Shown here: in pieces, positions 17,272-25,781 of the stretch
Layout of the letters: each line of letters starts with the position of its first letter
Numbering within the stretch: position 1 is the first letter of the stretch
Assembly (NCBI GenBank): GCA_963840725.1
Contig: CAWIZY010000009.1
Coordinates: 953,533 to 1,017,532, forward strand
From: CAVWDU01 sp963840725
GTDB lineage: Bacteria; Pseudomonadota; Gammaproteobacteria; Pseudomonadales; Halieaceae
Direction of reading: 5' to 3'
Length of the DNA: 64,000 bases
The notes under the pieces: model-generated
The model's database searches: none
Seen by the model: only the letters and a program-made list of their open reading frames with translations
Told to the model about the DNA's origin: nothing
Translations under genes and position numbers: made by a program

Positions 17272-17934
17272 ATGCAACGCTTGATTTCATACTCGCTGCT
17301 GACTGCAGCGGCAGGACTGGCCGGTGCTGTCAGCCAGGCACAGGCACAACCCCCCCGACAGGGCAATTGGGAGGCCACCGTCCAGCTCATCAGCACAGGG
17401 TCAGAAAAATCCAACGGCGAGAATGGTTCTTCACTGGACATCGACAGTGCCATCGGCATAGGCGCTGGCGTCCACTATAATTTTACCAATAACCTCGCGG
17501 CCGGTTTCGACATGATCTGGGCCCAACCAGACTACAAAGCCACCTTTGCGACCGAAGAGGAAGGCCTGGTCACCGTGAAACACGAGATGAATGTGTTCAA
17601 TGGCCAGTTTAACGGGACCTGGAACTTGCTAGACGGCCCCTTCACGCCGTATCTGCAGGCTGGCCTGGGCTGGACCTATGTCGATTCCAACATCAGCGAT
17701 GGTCCGCCGGTCACCGGTTGCTGGTGGGATCCCTGGTGGGGTTATGTGTGCCAGAATTTTTACTCCACCTACGACGAAACGAACTTCTCATGGGGCTACG
17801 GCGTCGGGGTTCGATGGGAGTTCTCCGACACGATGTTCGTCAAGGCCAGCTACAACCAGTTTGAAATCGATACAGATGAGGGCGCCGACCCGGGGATAGA
17901 GTCGTTCAAGATCGAGCTGGGCTGGATGTTTTGA
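17272..17934 (+). CDS. OmpW-like outer membrane beta-barrel protein
   Basis: 220 residues. Signal peptide 1-25 (LLTAAAGLAGAVSQAQAQ). Then alternating amphipathic strands such as WEATVQLISTGSEKS, IGAGVHYNFTNNLAAGFDM, TPYLQAGLGWTYVDSNI and WGYGVGVRWEFSDTMFVKASYNQFEID. It ends IELGWMF, with the terminal Phe needed for outer-membrane assembly. It resembles OmpW/opacity-type eight-stranded barrels. Function unknown; a small-molecule channel or structural role is possible. A CWWDPWWGYVC loop contains a likely disulfide. GAGG precedes ATG 17272. Confidence 0.82.
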   Translation: MQRLISYSLLTAAAGLAGAVSQAQAQPPRQGNWEATVQLISTGSEKSNGENGSSLDIDSAIGIGAGVHYNFTNNLAAGFDMIWAQPDYKATFATEEEGLVTVKHEMNVFNGQFNGTWNLLDGPFTPYLQAGLGWTYVDSNISDGPPVTGCWWDPWWGYVCQNFYSTYDETNFSWGYGVGVRWEFSDTMFVKASYNQFEIDTDEGADPGIESFKIELGWMF

Positions 17935-18066
17935 CAGCTCGCGGGGCCCCTGAAGCCGCCTCACTGGCACCGCCGGGGGGATTGGACCAGGAAAAAAGAA
18001 ATAGCGCTCTGGCCGCGGGGAGTAGTGCGACGTCTATCACTCGTCGCGCGACCAGGCGCTATGCGG

Positions 18067-18537
18067 TTACGGCCTCAGGCCGAAATCCTGTGAACTGCCG
18101 AGATCAAACCAGCGCTCACCCAACTTACATCCACTTCCGTACAAGCTAGCCATTACAGCCAGCGAAACCAGCCACCAGAAAGGCAGAAAGCTTGCACTGC
18201 CTGCATCCGGGCCGCTCATATTGCCTATTCCCGGACACAGGACGAGAATCCCGATGAATGCCAGCATGGCTGACACAGAGCGAATCCCGTTTTTGACCCG
18301 ATGAAGCCGCGTCCGCTCCTGGACAATCTCGTATTTCATGTCCCCGTAAAGGCGGTCAAACTGCTCGGCGACCCGCTGTCTCTCCGCTTTGGGCAGTGCC
18401 TGCCAGTTTTGCAGCTGCTGCTCGTCCGCTCGCGCGGGCATTTCTATGTGCAGCCAATACTCAGCGCAACCCGCGTAGCCTAATCGACGGTCCAATTCTT
18501 CGAGTAGCCGCGTACGGTCACTGCGGGTTTGCCTCAT
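18067..18537 (-). CDS. Hypothetical inner-membrane protein
   Basis: About 156 residues. A hydrophilic helical N-terminal half (RLLEELDRRLGYAGCAEYWLHIEMPARADEQQLQNWQALPKAERQRVAEQFDRLYGDM) is followed by two hydrophobic segments (SAMLAFIGILVLCPGI and FLPFWWLVSLAVMASLYGSG). No family recognised. ATG 18537 is preferred; a longer reading from 18609 has no added support. It stands alone, between the OmpW-like gene and the metallo-hydrolase. Confidence 0.6.
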   Translation of the reverse strand: MRQTRSDRTRLLEELDRRLGYAGCAEYWLHIEMPARADEQQLQNWQALPKAERQRVAEQFDRLYGDMKYEIVQERTRLHRVKNGIRSVSAMLAFIGILVLCPGIGNMSGPDAGSASFLPFWWLVSLAVMASLYGSGCKLGERWFDLGSSQDFGLRP

Positions 18538-18775
18538 CGTCCCACTATTCCTGACTGGTGATGAGTGATAATACCCGGGTCCTGAAGCATCAATAGCGAA
18601 GTCCGTCACAAACCGGCAGCGGCAGGACTGGTGCGCAACGCAGTCTGTGACTCTGTTCGCAAAGGGCTATGCTCGCGATGAATTCAGAGCAAAAAAGCTT
18701 GTTCAGGCTCCAGTTCCCCCGACGGTGCGAACGCGGCGAGTGAGCCGCGAACGGCCGCTACAGCTGCCAATCCAG

Positions 18776-19732
18776 TCAGTCTGCCGAGCCCAAGAATACT
18801 TGTACCATCATGGACTCCGCAAACGTCACCGGCCCGCTATAGCGCTTTCTGATCTGACTCAGCGTTGCATCCTCCTCGCCCAGGGTGCGGATCATCCGAT
18901 GTGATAATAGCAACTGCCCAACGTTGGCTTTAGCGGCTATCTCACCAATGACGGACGGGCGCATATGGAGGTTGATTGCCACCCCGTTGGCAGTCTCGGC
19001 AACGGCATGGTGGGCTACCAGCAAATCCGCATCCCGGGCCAGGCCCGGCAGGGACTCAAAGCGGTTGCTCATATCACCACTGAATACCAATGCACATCCG
19101 GCAATGTTTACTCGCCAGGCTATTGCCGCAATAGGGCCGTGACTCACAGCCGTCGTTTGCAATTGCACCACCGGAGACAGCTCAATAGTCTGAATAGCGG
19201 GGTGCTGCAAAGGGACATCATGCGGCCTGATAGTGAATTCACTGTTGCCCGGGCGCAGATAGTCACTGAGATAGCGCCAGGCGCCGCCCTCCCCGAACAA
19301 AAGCTCGACAAACTCTGTAGTCGACGGCATCCGCGCATTACCGGCCGGGCCATACACCGGTAAATCCCTGTTGCGCTGAGTAAAGTAGGCACCCTTGATG
19401 TAGGCGGGTAAATCGGCACTATGGTCCACATGTAAATGAGTGAATAAAACGGCCTCCAGCTCATTAAAATCGGCGCCGCTGCGTTCAAAATTGAGGCTGC
19501 TGCCAGGGCCCGCATCAACCAGTACCGCGGCCTCGCCGTCTAAGCTAACCAGGTAGCTCGCAGACGCGCGCTGATCGCTGAGTTCGGGCCCGCCGGCGCC
19601 CAGCACCTGCACCGCCACCCTTTTGCCGCGTCCCGCTGGGGCGGCCGGATCTGCCGTGTAACAGGCGCCCCAGGACGCGGGGACTGCCAGGACGGTGGCG
19701 CTGATCAGTGCGAGCAGTCGGAGCAGGGCTAT
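18776..19732 (-). CDS. Exported metallo-beta-lactamase-fold hydrolase; signal peptide lacks a canonical start
   Basis: The mature part has the MBL metal motif THLHVDHSADL, GDMSNR (metal-bridging Asp), HHAVAE and a final LLLSHRMI. An arylsulfatase/AtsA or ribonuclease-Z-like subfamily is likely, acting on an unknown substrate. The first canonical start is GTG 19618, which begins directly at the domain. In the same frame, 38 codons upstream encode a clear signal peptide (ALLRLLALISATVLAVPASWGAC), but contain no ATG, GTG or TTG. Translation could begin at ATA 19732, which overlaps the ridA-like stop codon, or at a CTG. A mutated or mis-sequenced start is equally possible. Confidence 0.78.
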   Translation of the reverse strand: MALLRLLALISATVLAVPASWGACYTADPAAPAGRGKRVAVQVLGAGGPELSDQRASASYLVSLDGEAAVLVDAGPGSSLNFERSGADFNELEAVLFTHLHVDHSADLPAYIKGAYFTQRNRDLPVYGPAGNARMPSTTEFVELLFGEGGAWRYLSDYLRPGNSEFTIRPHDVPLQHPAIQTIELSPVVQLQTTAVSHGPIAAIAWRVNIAGCALVFSGDMSNRFESLPGLARDADLLVAHHAVAETANGVAINLHMRPSVIGEIAAKANVGQLLLSHRMIRTLGEEDATLSQIRKRYSGPVTFAESMMVQVFLGSAD

Positions 19733-20130
19733 AACTCCGCAGTGGCCTCAATTTCAATGAGGAAGTCCGGCAGTGCCAGTGCCTGCACTCCGATCCAGGT
19801 ATTGGCAGCGGGAGTCACATCGCCATAGAACTCACCTAGCGCCTGACCAATAGGTCCGATGAGAGAGGGGTCATGGTTGACCACATAGGTCCGCAAGCGC
19901 ACCACGTTCTCTACGCCAGCCCCTGCCGCCTCCAGCACAGCTTTCAGGTTGGCCAGGGCTTGTCGCGCTTGCGCTGCCACATCACCGGCACCCACCAGAT
20001 TGTACTCTTTGTCCCAGGCCACCTGACCCGCACAGTGAATGGTCGTGTTACCGTCTGACTTTACCGCGTGGGAAAAACCGTACTCCACACTACCGTAAAG
20101 TGACTCTGGATTAATCGTTTCTCTGCTCAT
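19729..20130 (-). CDS. RidA/YjgF family protein
   Basis: 133 residues. RidA-family features are FSHAVKSDGNTTIHCAGQVAWD, AAQARQALANLKAVLEAAGAGVENVVRLRTYVV, and the C-terminal PAANTWIGVQALALPDFLIEIEATAEL. RidA hydrolyses reactive enamine/imine intermediates released by PLP enzymes and flavin oxidases. The Arg of the classic RidA active site falls in the LRTYVV region. It overlaps the start of the metallo-hydrolase downstream and follows the S9 peptidase, suggesting one catabolic operon. Confidence 0.9.
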   Translation of the reverse strand: MSRETINPESLYGSVEYGFSHAVKSDGNTTIHCAGQVAWDKEYNLVGAGDVAAQARQALANLKAVLEAAGAGVENVVRLRTYVVNHDPSLIGPIGQALGEFYGDVTPAANTWIGVQALALPDFLIEIEATAEL

Positions 20131-20172
20131 CTGTCATACCTCGTCGTGGTTTTTTTGGCGCTGCTCCGGGCG

Positions 20173-22458
20173 CTAAAGATTGGCGTCAAAATAGCGCGAA
20201 ATGGTGGAGAAAACATGCAGCCTGAAATCGCTGATACCATGGCGCTGGTTGGGATACACCATCATGTCGAATTGCTTGCCCGCCCTGATCAACGCATCAG
20301 CAAACTGCAGGGTAAACGCAAATTTGACGTTTTCATCCCCCGTGCCATGTATCAATAAAAGCTTACCCTCGAGGCGGTCGGCGTAATTAATCAGGTTAAC
20401 GGCAGCGTAACCGTCGGGGTTATCAACAGGCGTGCCCATCCAGCGCTCAACACCAACAGCCTGATACCGCGTGAGGTCGATAACGGGCGCGACGCTAACA
20501 GCTGCCTTGAATAACGGTGCCGCCTTGGTCATCAGCGCCGCAGCGAGATAGCCGCCACCACTCCAGCCCCAAAAACCTATCCGCTCTGCATCAATCCACG
20601 GTAAGCTTTTAAGGTAGTCAACGCCTTCTATGTAGTCCAGGACTGCATACTTGCCATACTCGCCGTAGGTCAGGTTTTTAGCGGTTTTACCGCGTCCAGC
20701 CGTGGTTCTGTTATCCATTGCAAAAATCACGTAGCCACGTTGTGCCATATAGCGATGCCAGAGATCCTGGGTGGGGCCACGTTGGGTACCCCAGCGATTG
20801 ACGACCACTTGCGAGCCGGCGTTGCCGTAGCCATAGCAGATGACCGGGTACTGTTCGGTCGGGTCAAAATCCGGGGGTTTGATCATAAAGCCATTGAGTT
20901 CGATGCCGTCGTCCGTGTTGAAGGTGACAAATTCTGTATGGGTCATGGCATAGTCTGCAAAACCCGGCACGGAATCGCTCACGACGGGCAAGACTTGATC
21001 GCCTTCGGCGCTCACAACGGCCAGGGTCGGCGGTGTCTGTGCGTTCGAATAGGTGGCCAGGGCATGCCCTGCCCCCGGCGCCAACAGCCACTGATGCCAG
21101 CCGGCCTTATCCGTCAGCTTTTGAACACCCCGATCATTGAGGCTGACCCGGTAAACATGTTGATCAATCAGCGAATCTTTTTTTGCATAAAAATACACCC
21201 ATCCCCGTGCTTCATCGACCCCCAGAACCGTATCAACCGACCAGTCTCCCTGGGTCAGTGGCTGCTCTGCCGTGCCTGGGGAGATACGGTAAAGGTGCCG
21301 AAATCCACTCTTCTCACTGCTCCAAATCAGCGTGCCATCGGCCAACGGCTGGAGGTCGTTGCCTATGTCCAGCCAGGCGGGATCGGTATCCTGCAACACC
21401 AGCTCTGGTTTCTGTGGCGTGATTGAGGCGTACCAGAGCTTCAATGTCTTGTGGTCGCGGGTGAGGTGCTGGACGTAGAGCCCGTCTGATGACGTGTTCC
21501 AATGGAGCTGGGGCAGGTAGTCGTCGGGGTCATGTCCCACGTCGACCCATCGTGTATCGGCAGACTCCAGCGTGTAAACACCAATACGGTTCACCGCATG
21601 CTTTTCGCCGGTGTTGGGATAATGAAAGCTGCGCACCTCGGGGTAACTGTGCAGCTCGTCAACCAGCGGATAGCGCCGCACCCCGGTCGCATCCATTCGC
21701 CAAAAAGCGATTCGGCCGCCGTCCGGTGACCATCGCCACCCGTCAACCGGGCCAAACTCGGTGCTGCCGTAGTCAAAGATGCCGTTAAAGATATCCTTGT
21801 CACCATCGGCCGTGACAGGCTTACTTGTGGCTGTCTGCAGGTTATCCAGGTAAATGTTGTTATCGCGGACATAGCCGATGTAGCGACCATTTGGAGAAAG
21901 CTTCACCAGTTGCAGCCGTTGGCCCGGCTCCCCAACAGGGCGAGCGGCCTTTTCGTTAGCCTTGAGCACATACCAGGCAGCACTGGAATACCCCTGCCAG
22001 TCGGCAACGGGACTGCCTCCCAGCAGAAAAATCTCCTGGTCCGGGTGCCATTGAAAGTCCGACAGCACGAAATCTGCAGGTAGACCCTGAAGATCCTTCA
22101 GGTCCAGTGCTATTTTGCCCTGGCTGCTCGCCACACTGCCCTCCAGCTTACGGTAAACGATACGCTGGCCGTCCTCCACAAAGGCATAGCCGGTGCCATC
22201 GGGTAGCCATTTCAAGGCTGCTGGCAAGCGAGAGTGAAAGCTGTCACTGGCGAATATCGTTTCCAGATCCAGCGGCTTGCCGCCTGCAGCTATTGAATCG
22301 TGCACAAGCAGTGCGATCAATAAAACACCCAACTGCGTCGTAAATCGCTGCAGGGATTTCCTTGCAACGACAGTCAATAAACTGTTCTGAAGAAACGCGA
22401 CAGATTGAGAAACCACAGAAATCTCCCTGGTGCCAGGATTGTGAAGCCACACGGTCAT
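20173..22458 (-). CDS. S9 family (DPP IV-like) exported peptidase
   Basis: 761 residues. A beta-propeller (about 60-480) with a DPP IV N-region is followed by an alpha/beta hydrolase. The catalytic serine is in FWGWSGGGYLAA, Asp in HGTGDENVKF and His in YPNQRHGI. It removes dipeptides, often X-Pro, from peptide N-termini. An export signal is present (TQLGVLLIALLVHDSIAAGG), but preceded by a long 40-residue leader from ATG 22458; an internal TTG/GTG start near the signal peptide is plausible. It sits 17 bp after the VOC gene. Confidence 0.9.
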   Translation of the reverse strand: MTVWLHNPGTREISVVSQSVAFLQNSLLTVVARKSLQRFTTQLGVLLIALLVHDSIAAGGKPLDLETIFASDSFHSRLPAALKWLPDGTGYAFVEDGQRIVYRKLEGSVASSQGKIALDLKDLQGLPADFVLSDFQWHPDQEIFLLGGSPVADWQGYSSAAWYVLKANEKAARPVGEPGQRLQLVKLSPNGRYIGYVRDNNIYLDNLQTATSKPVTADGDKDIFNGIFDYGSTEFGPVDGWRWSPDGGRIAFWRMDATGVRRYPLVDELHSYPEVRSFHYPNTGEKHAVNRIGVYTLESADTRWVDVGHDPDDYLPQLHWNTSSDGLYVQHLTRDHKTLKLWYASITPQKPELVLQDTDPAWLDIGNDLQPLADGTLIWSSEKSGFRHLYRISPGTAEQPLTQGDWSVDTVLGVDEARGWVYFYAKKDSLIDQHVYRVSLNDRGVQKLTDKAGWHQWLLAPGAGHALATYSNAQTPPTLAVVSAEGDQVLPVVSDSVPGFADYAMTHTEFVTFNTDDGIELNGFMIKPPDFDPTEQYPVICYGYGNAGSQVVVNRWGTQRGPTQDLWHRYMAQRGYVIFAMDNRTTAGRGKTAKNLTYGEYGKYAVLDYIEGVDYLKSLPWIDAERIGFWGWSGGGYLAAALMTKAAPLFKAAVSVAPVIDLTRYQAVGVERWMGTPVDNPDGYAAVNLINYADRLEGKLLLIHGTGDENVKFAFTLQFADALIRAGKQFDMMVYPNQRHGISDFRLHVFSTISRYFDANL

Positions 22459-22475
22459 GCGAGGCCGGCTGTCTG

Positions 22476-22967
22476 TCAGGTGTATTGAACCAGCTCCATC
22501 TGATGGCCAAACGGATCAAGCACATACCAGGACAGTGAGTCCGGTGCCGGACCGGCGTCCGAGACAATGGGTCCCGCCAGGGCTTTGCAGCCGTTGCTCT
22601 CCAGATAGGTCACAGCCGCCGCGACATCTTCAACCTCGAGACAGATATGCCGGCTGCCAACATCGCAATTACGCGGCGGTATGGTCCTGGCATCTGCGGG
22701 ACGTTGGTACTCGAACAGTTCCATACTCAAATTGTCACATAATTGAATCATGGCGATGTTCAGACAGGCACCTGGCACGTTGACGTGGGCTTCTGTCCAG
22801 TCACGGCCGTCCTCCATACGCGGTATTTCGGCCGCGTCGAAGGGTCCCATCTGGTAACGCAGCGTCGCACCCATGACCTCTGTATAAAAGGCAAGCGCCG
22901 CATCCATGCTGGCAACGGTGAGTGACACATGATCGGCTCTTTTGAACGTGGGTTTATTGTTGGCCAT
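22476..22967 (-). CDS. VOC (glyoxalase/bleomycin resistance) family protein
   Basis: 163 residues. ADHVSLTVASMDAALAFYTEVMGATLRYQMG at the N-terminus and HICLEVEDVAAAVTYLESNGCKAL...YVLDPFGHQMELVQY near the end show two VOC beta-alpha-beta repeats with metal-ligand His and Glu positions. Substrate unknown. AGGAGAG precedes the ATG. It lies between the transporter and the S9 peptidase on one strand. Confidence 0.88.
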   Translation of the reverse strand: MANNKPTFKRADHVSLTVASMDAALAFYTEVMGATLRYQMGPFDAAEIPRMEDGRDWTEAHVNVPGACLNIAMIQLCDNLSMELFEYQRPADARTIPPRNCDVGSRHICLEVEDVAAAVTYLESNGCKALAGPIVSDAGPAPDSLSWYVLDPFGHQMELVQYT

Positions 22968-22987
22968 CGTTTTCTCTCCTCTAGCGA

Positions 22988-24304
22988 TTAAGCGCTAAGC
23001 AAGTGATAGTAATGGGGCGCCTTGGTAACCGCCAGGACCAGCGAAACCAGCAGCCCGACCGTCAGTAGTGCATTACGCCACCACTCAGCTCGAAAATCTT
23101 TCATGACGTTTTCGTTATTGACCAGCAGGAGCATGATGACGTAGACCAGCGGTATGACAACAACGTTGATACCCATCAGCAGAATGACTTTAAGCAAGGC
23201 CGGGAACTCCCAAAATGGAGCGAGCAGAGCAGCGGCCAGCACAAAACCAAACAACATTCTCTGGTAGACCTTGTTATCCTGGCTGAACCGCCACGGTCGG
23301 TCGAACATATCGAGTGTGAAGTAAACCGTGACCTGAGCAGTAACGACCAATGTCGTCATCGCTGCTATGAAAAGTCCCAGTGAAAAGATCATTGGCCCCA
23401 GAAACGAAAGCATCGCCGGTAGCGCATCACTGAATACCGCAGAAGCCTGATTTACATCAGCGAACCGGGCATGGTCGTCCAGCGAGTGCAGTGCGAACCC
23501 GCCCGCTACCAGCACGAAAAAGGCGTAGGCCCCGAATATGAACCCGAGGTTAACGACGGCACGGCGAAACGCCTGCTTGAGTTCAGACCTGTTGCCACCG
23601 GCGTTGGCTGCCAGGTAGGGCATACCCAACAGGGCGCCCGGCGCGATGGCGGCCCCAACCATTGCAATAATGGAACTGCTGGCCATCCGCACGCTATCGG
23701 AGCCGGGCACCGGTAAGTCAACCGGTATGGATGGCACGAATCCACTCAGAATCGCCCGCCATTCTGTGAAGCCTTTGACCGCTACCAGCAGAAAACAAAA
23801 AAACATCAGCACCATCAGTAGAGACATCACACGCTGCATGCGCTCATAGCCCTGGGAAAATACCAGCCACAATATCGCTGCCGACAGAGTGAGCGATAAA
23901 GCGATATCCATGCCCAGAGAGACCGTCTGTGATTGACCCCCCCAGGAAGGCGGCAGGCTGATCAGTGCTGCAAACGCCGAGGACATAACGGAGATTTGCC
24001 CCATGGCCACAAGAAAGTGCACAGGAACGTTAATCAGGAGAATCAGCCAGGCGAGCCCCGGGTGTATGCGAGTCCTGATCAGGGCAAACATCCCCTGCTC
24101 CGGATTCAGCGCCCCGATGCGAGAAGAACTATCCACGGAAACGACAAACACCGGCAACAGCAGCAGTATCACCCAGAGCAGTTCATAACCGAACCAGGCC
24201 CCGGCCAGCAAAAAAGAGGCAACTGCGCCAGCCCCCATGGTTCCTGCAGCTATGACAGCCGTGGGGCCGACCAAATTTTGGAACACCCGCAGGACTGGAT
24301 TCAT
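22988..24304 (-). CDS. Nramp-family transporter with atypical metal-site motifs
   Basis: 438 residues and about 11 transmembrane helices. The N-terminus VGPTAVIAAGTMGAGAVASFLLAGAWFGYELLWVILLLLPV matches the Nramp/LeuT-fold TM1-TM2 pattern, and IAPGALLGMPYLAANAGGNRSELKQAFRRAVVNLG the TM6 region. The DPGN metal-binding motif of TM1 is replaced (AAGTMGAGA), and MPH of TM6 reads MPY. So it is an Nramp homologue that probably does not transport Mn2+/Fe2+ in the standard way. Adjacent amidohydrolase and VOC genes suggest an organic or unusual metal substrate. Confidence 0.82.
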   Translation of the reverse strand: MNPVLRVFQNLVGPTAVIAAGTMGAGAVASFLLAGAWFGYELLWVILLLLPVFVVSVDSSSRIGALNPEQGMFALIRTRIHPGLAWLILLINVPVHFLVAMGQISVMSSAFAALISLPPSWGGQSQTVSLGMDIALSLTLSAAILWLVFSQGYERMQRVMSLLMVLMFFCFLLVAVKGFTEWRAILSGFVPSIPVDLPVPGSDSVRMASSSIIAMVGAAIAPGALLGMPYLAANAGGNRSELKQAFRRAVVNLGFIFGAYAFFVLVAGGFALHSLDDHARFADVNQASAVFSDALPAMLSFLGPMIFSLGLFIAAMTTLVVTAQVTVYFTLDMFDRPWRFSQDNKVYQRMLFGFVLAAALLAPFWEFPALLKVILLMGINVVVIPLVYVIMLLLVNNENVMKDFRAEWWRNALLTVGLLVSLVLAVTKAPHYYHLLSA

Positions 24305-24394
24305 CTACAGCACACCTGCGCCAAATGTCTGTGCAGGGCCGAGCAGCGCACCCCCCCACCAACAGCGGTTTGTCTCACACTAACGCGCTGCACT

Positions 24395-25687
24395 TCATTG
24401 CGGCTCATCGTTGCGATAGACCGTGCCGCCCTTTACTACAATAGTCATTGAGCGCAGCGCCTTGATATCGGCGAGCGGGTCCGCTGTGACCGCCACGATG
24501 TCGGCATACTTGCCGACTTCCAGGGAGCCAATATCTTTGTCTGCCCCCAACATTTTCGCGGGCTGGATTGTCGCCGCCCTGAGTGCCTCCAGGGGAGTCA
24601 TGCCAGCTGCCACGTAATACTCCGCTTCGCGGGCTGTCGCAGTCGTACCATCGTTTGGTTCATTGGGCAGTTGGTCTGTTCCCAGCGCTATGTTGACCTT
24701 TTCCTCGATGGCGGTACGCAATGCCTCCCAATGCAATTTGCCGACAGAGTTGCGACGTTCCAGGTACCACGGCGGTGACCCGATCGCCTCGAAGAAGGGC
24801 TGGGTGGCAGGTTGGCTCACCACAATAGTCGGCACCAGCCAGGTACCCGCCTTCGCCATCTTCTTCAACACCGCCCGGTCAAGCATATAACCGTGCTCTA
24901 TGCTGTCGATGCCCGCATCAACAGCCACAGAGGTTGCCGATGAAGAGCCGGAGTGTGCCGCGACCTTCGCTCCATACCGGTGCGCTGCGTCTACTACAGC
25001 GTTGATTTCTTCCGGTGTCATCAGGGCCTCTGCAATCGCGCCCCCGTCTGTCGCTATGCCACCGGAAATGAGAATCTTGATCCAGTCAGCACCCAGACTG
25101 ATTTGTTTCCGAGCCGCTTTCACCAGCTCATCGGGGCCGTCGGCGTAGGTAACGCCCGCCTTCGATCCGTGCCCCCCGGTGATGACGACCGCTTCGCCGG
25201 CAGTGAATATCCGCGGACCGTGGCTTTCACCCTTATTGATAGAGTTCTTCAGGGCAATATCCCCGTAGCGGTCCGTGCCAGGCAGCCGCACCGTGGTTAC
25301 ACCCGCCTGCAGTACCTTCTGTGCGTTTGCCGCCATACGCAATGCTGCAGCGGCTTCGGTCTCATTCGCCAGTTCTGCCTGCATTTTGCCTGGAAGAACC
25401 AGGTCCAGATGAACATGCATGTTCATCAGGCCCGGTATTAAAAAACTATCGGTAGCATCAATAATTTCTGTACCCGCAGGAATCGACACCTCAGAGCGAA
25501 TCCCAACGGCGCTGATACGTTCGCCATCAATCAGAATCACCGCATCCTGCAGCGGCGCCCCGCCTTCAAGGTTGACCACGGTTCCGCCGATGATCGCTTT
25601 GGTTGCCGCACTGACGGACAAGGCCAATAGCAATTGACAGATCACCACGGCAGTCGTGCGTGCTAATTTCTTGATCATGATAGTCAT
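24395..25687 (-). CDS. Exported metal-dependent amidohydrolase
   Basis: 430 residues. Signal peptide in residues 4-28 (LARTTAVVICQLLLALSVSAA). The binuclear amidohydrolase-superfamily site shows MHVHLD, a likely carboxylated lysine in GADWIKILISGG, the histidines of VAAHSGS and IEHGYML, and the aspartate in LGTDQLP. Closest in character to the imidazolonepropionase/Xaa-Pro dipeptidase-like secreted amidohydrolases. It likely cleaves peptides or amides in the periplasm. A 9-bp triple repeat lies just upstream (25712-25738). Confidence 0.9.
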   Translation of the reverse strand: MTIMIKKLARTTAVVICQLLLALSVSAATKAIIGGTVVNLEGGAPLQDAVILIDGERISAVGIRSEVSIPAGTEIIDATDSFLIPGLMNMHVHLDLVLPGKMQAELANETEAAAALRMAANAQKVLQAGVTTVRLPGTDRYGDIALKNSINKGESHGPRIFTAGEAVVITGGHGSKAGVTYADGPDELVKAARKQISLGADWIKILISGGIATDGGAIAEALMTPEEINAVVDAAHRYGAKVAAHSGSSSATSVAVDAGIDSIEHGYMLDRAVLKKMAKAGTWLVPTIVVSQPATQPFFEAIGSPPWYLERRNSVGKLHWEALRTAIEEKVNIALGTDQLPNEPNDGTTATAREAEYYVAAGMTPLEALRAATIQPAKMLGADKDIGSLEVGKYADIVAVTADPLADIKALRSMTIVVKGGTVYRNDEPQ

Positions 25688-25711
25688 TCTCTTGTCAGGT
25701 ATTGATGGGTG

Positions 25712-25738
25712 TTGTCGGTATTGTCTCTATTGTCGGTT
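25712..25738. repeat. Three tandem 9-bp repeats upstream of the amidohydrolase
   Basis: TTGTCGGTA, TTGTCTCTA and TTGTCGGTT follow one another without gaps. A fourth TTGTC lies at 25692. They sit 25-50 bp upstream of the minus-strand ATG at 25687, where a regulator could bind direct repeats. No function is established. Confidence 0.55.
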
Positions 25739-25781
25739 TGGCAAAACACAATGAGCCTAAGCGTCGGCATCGCTGAATAAT

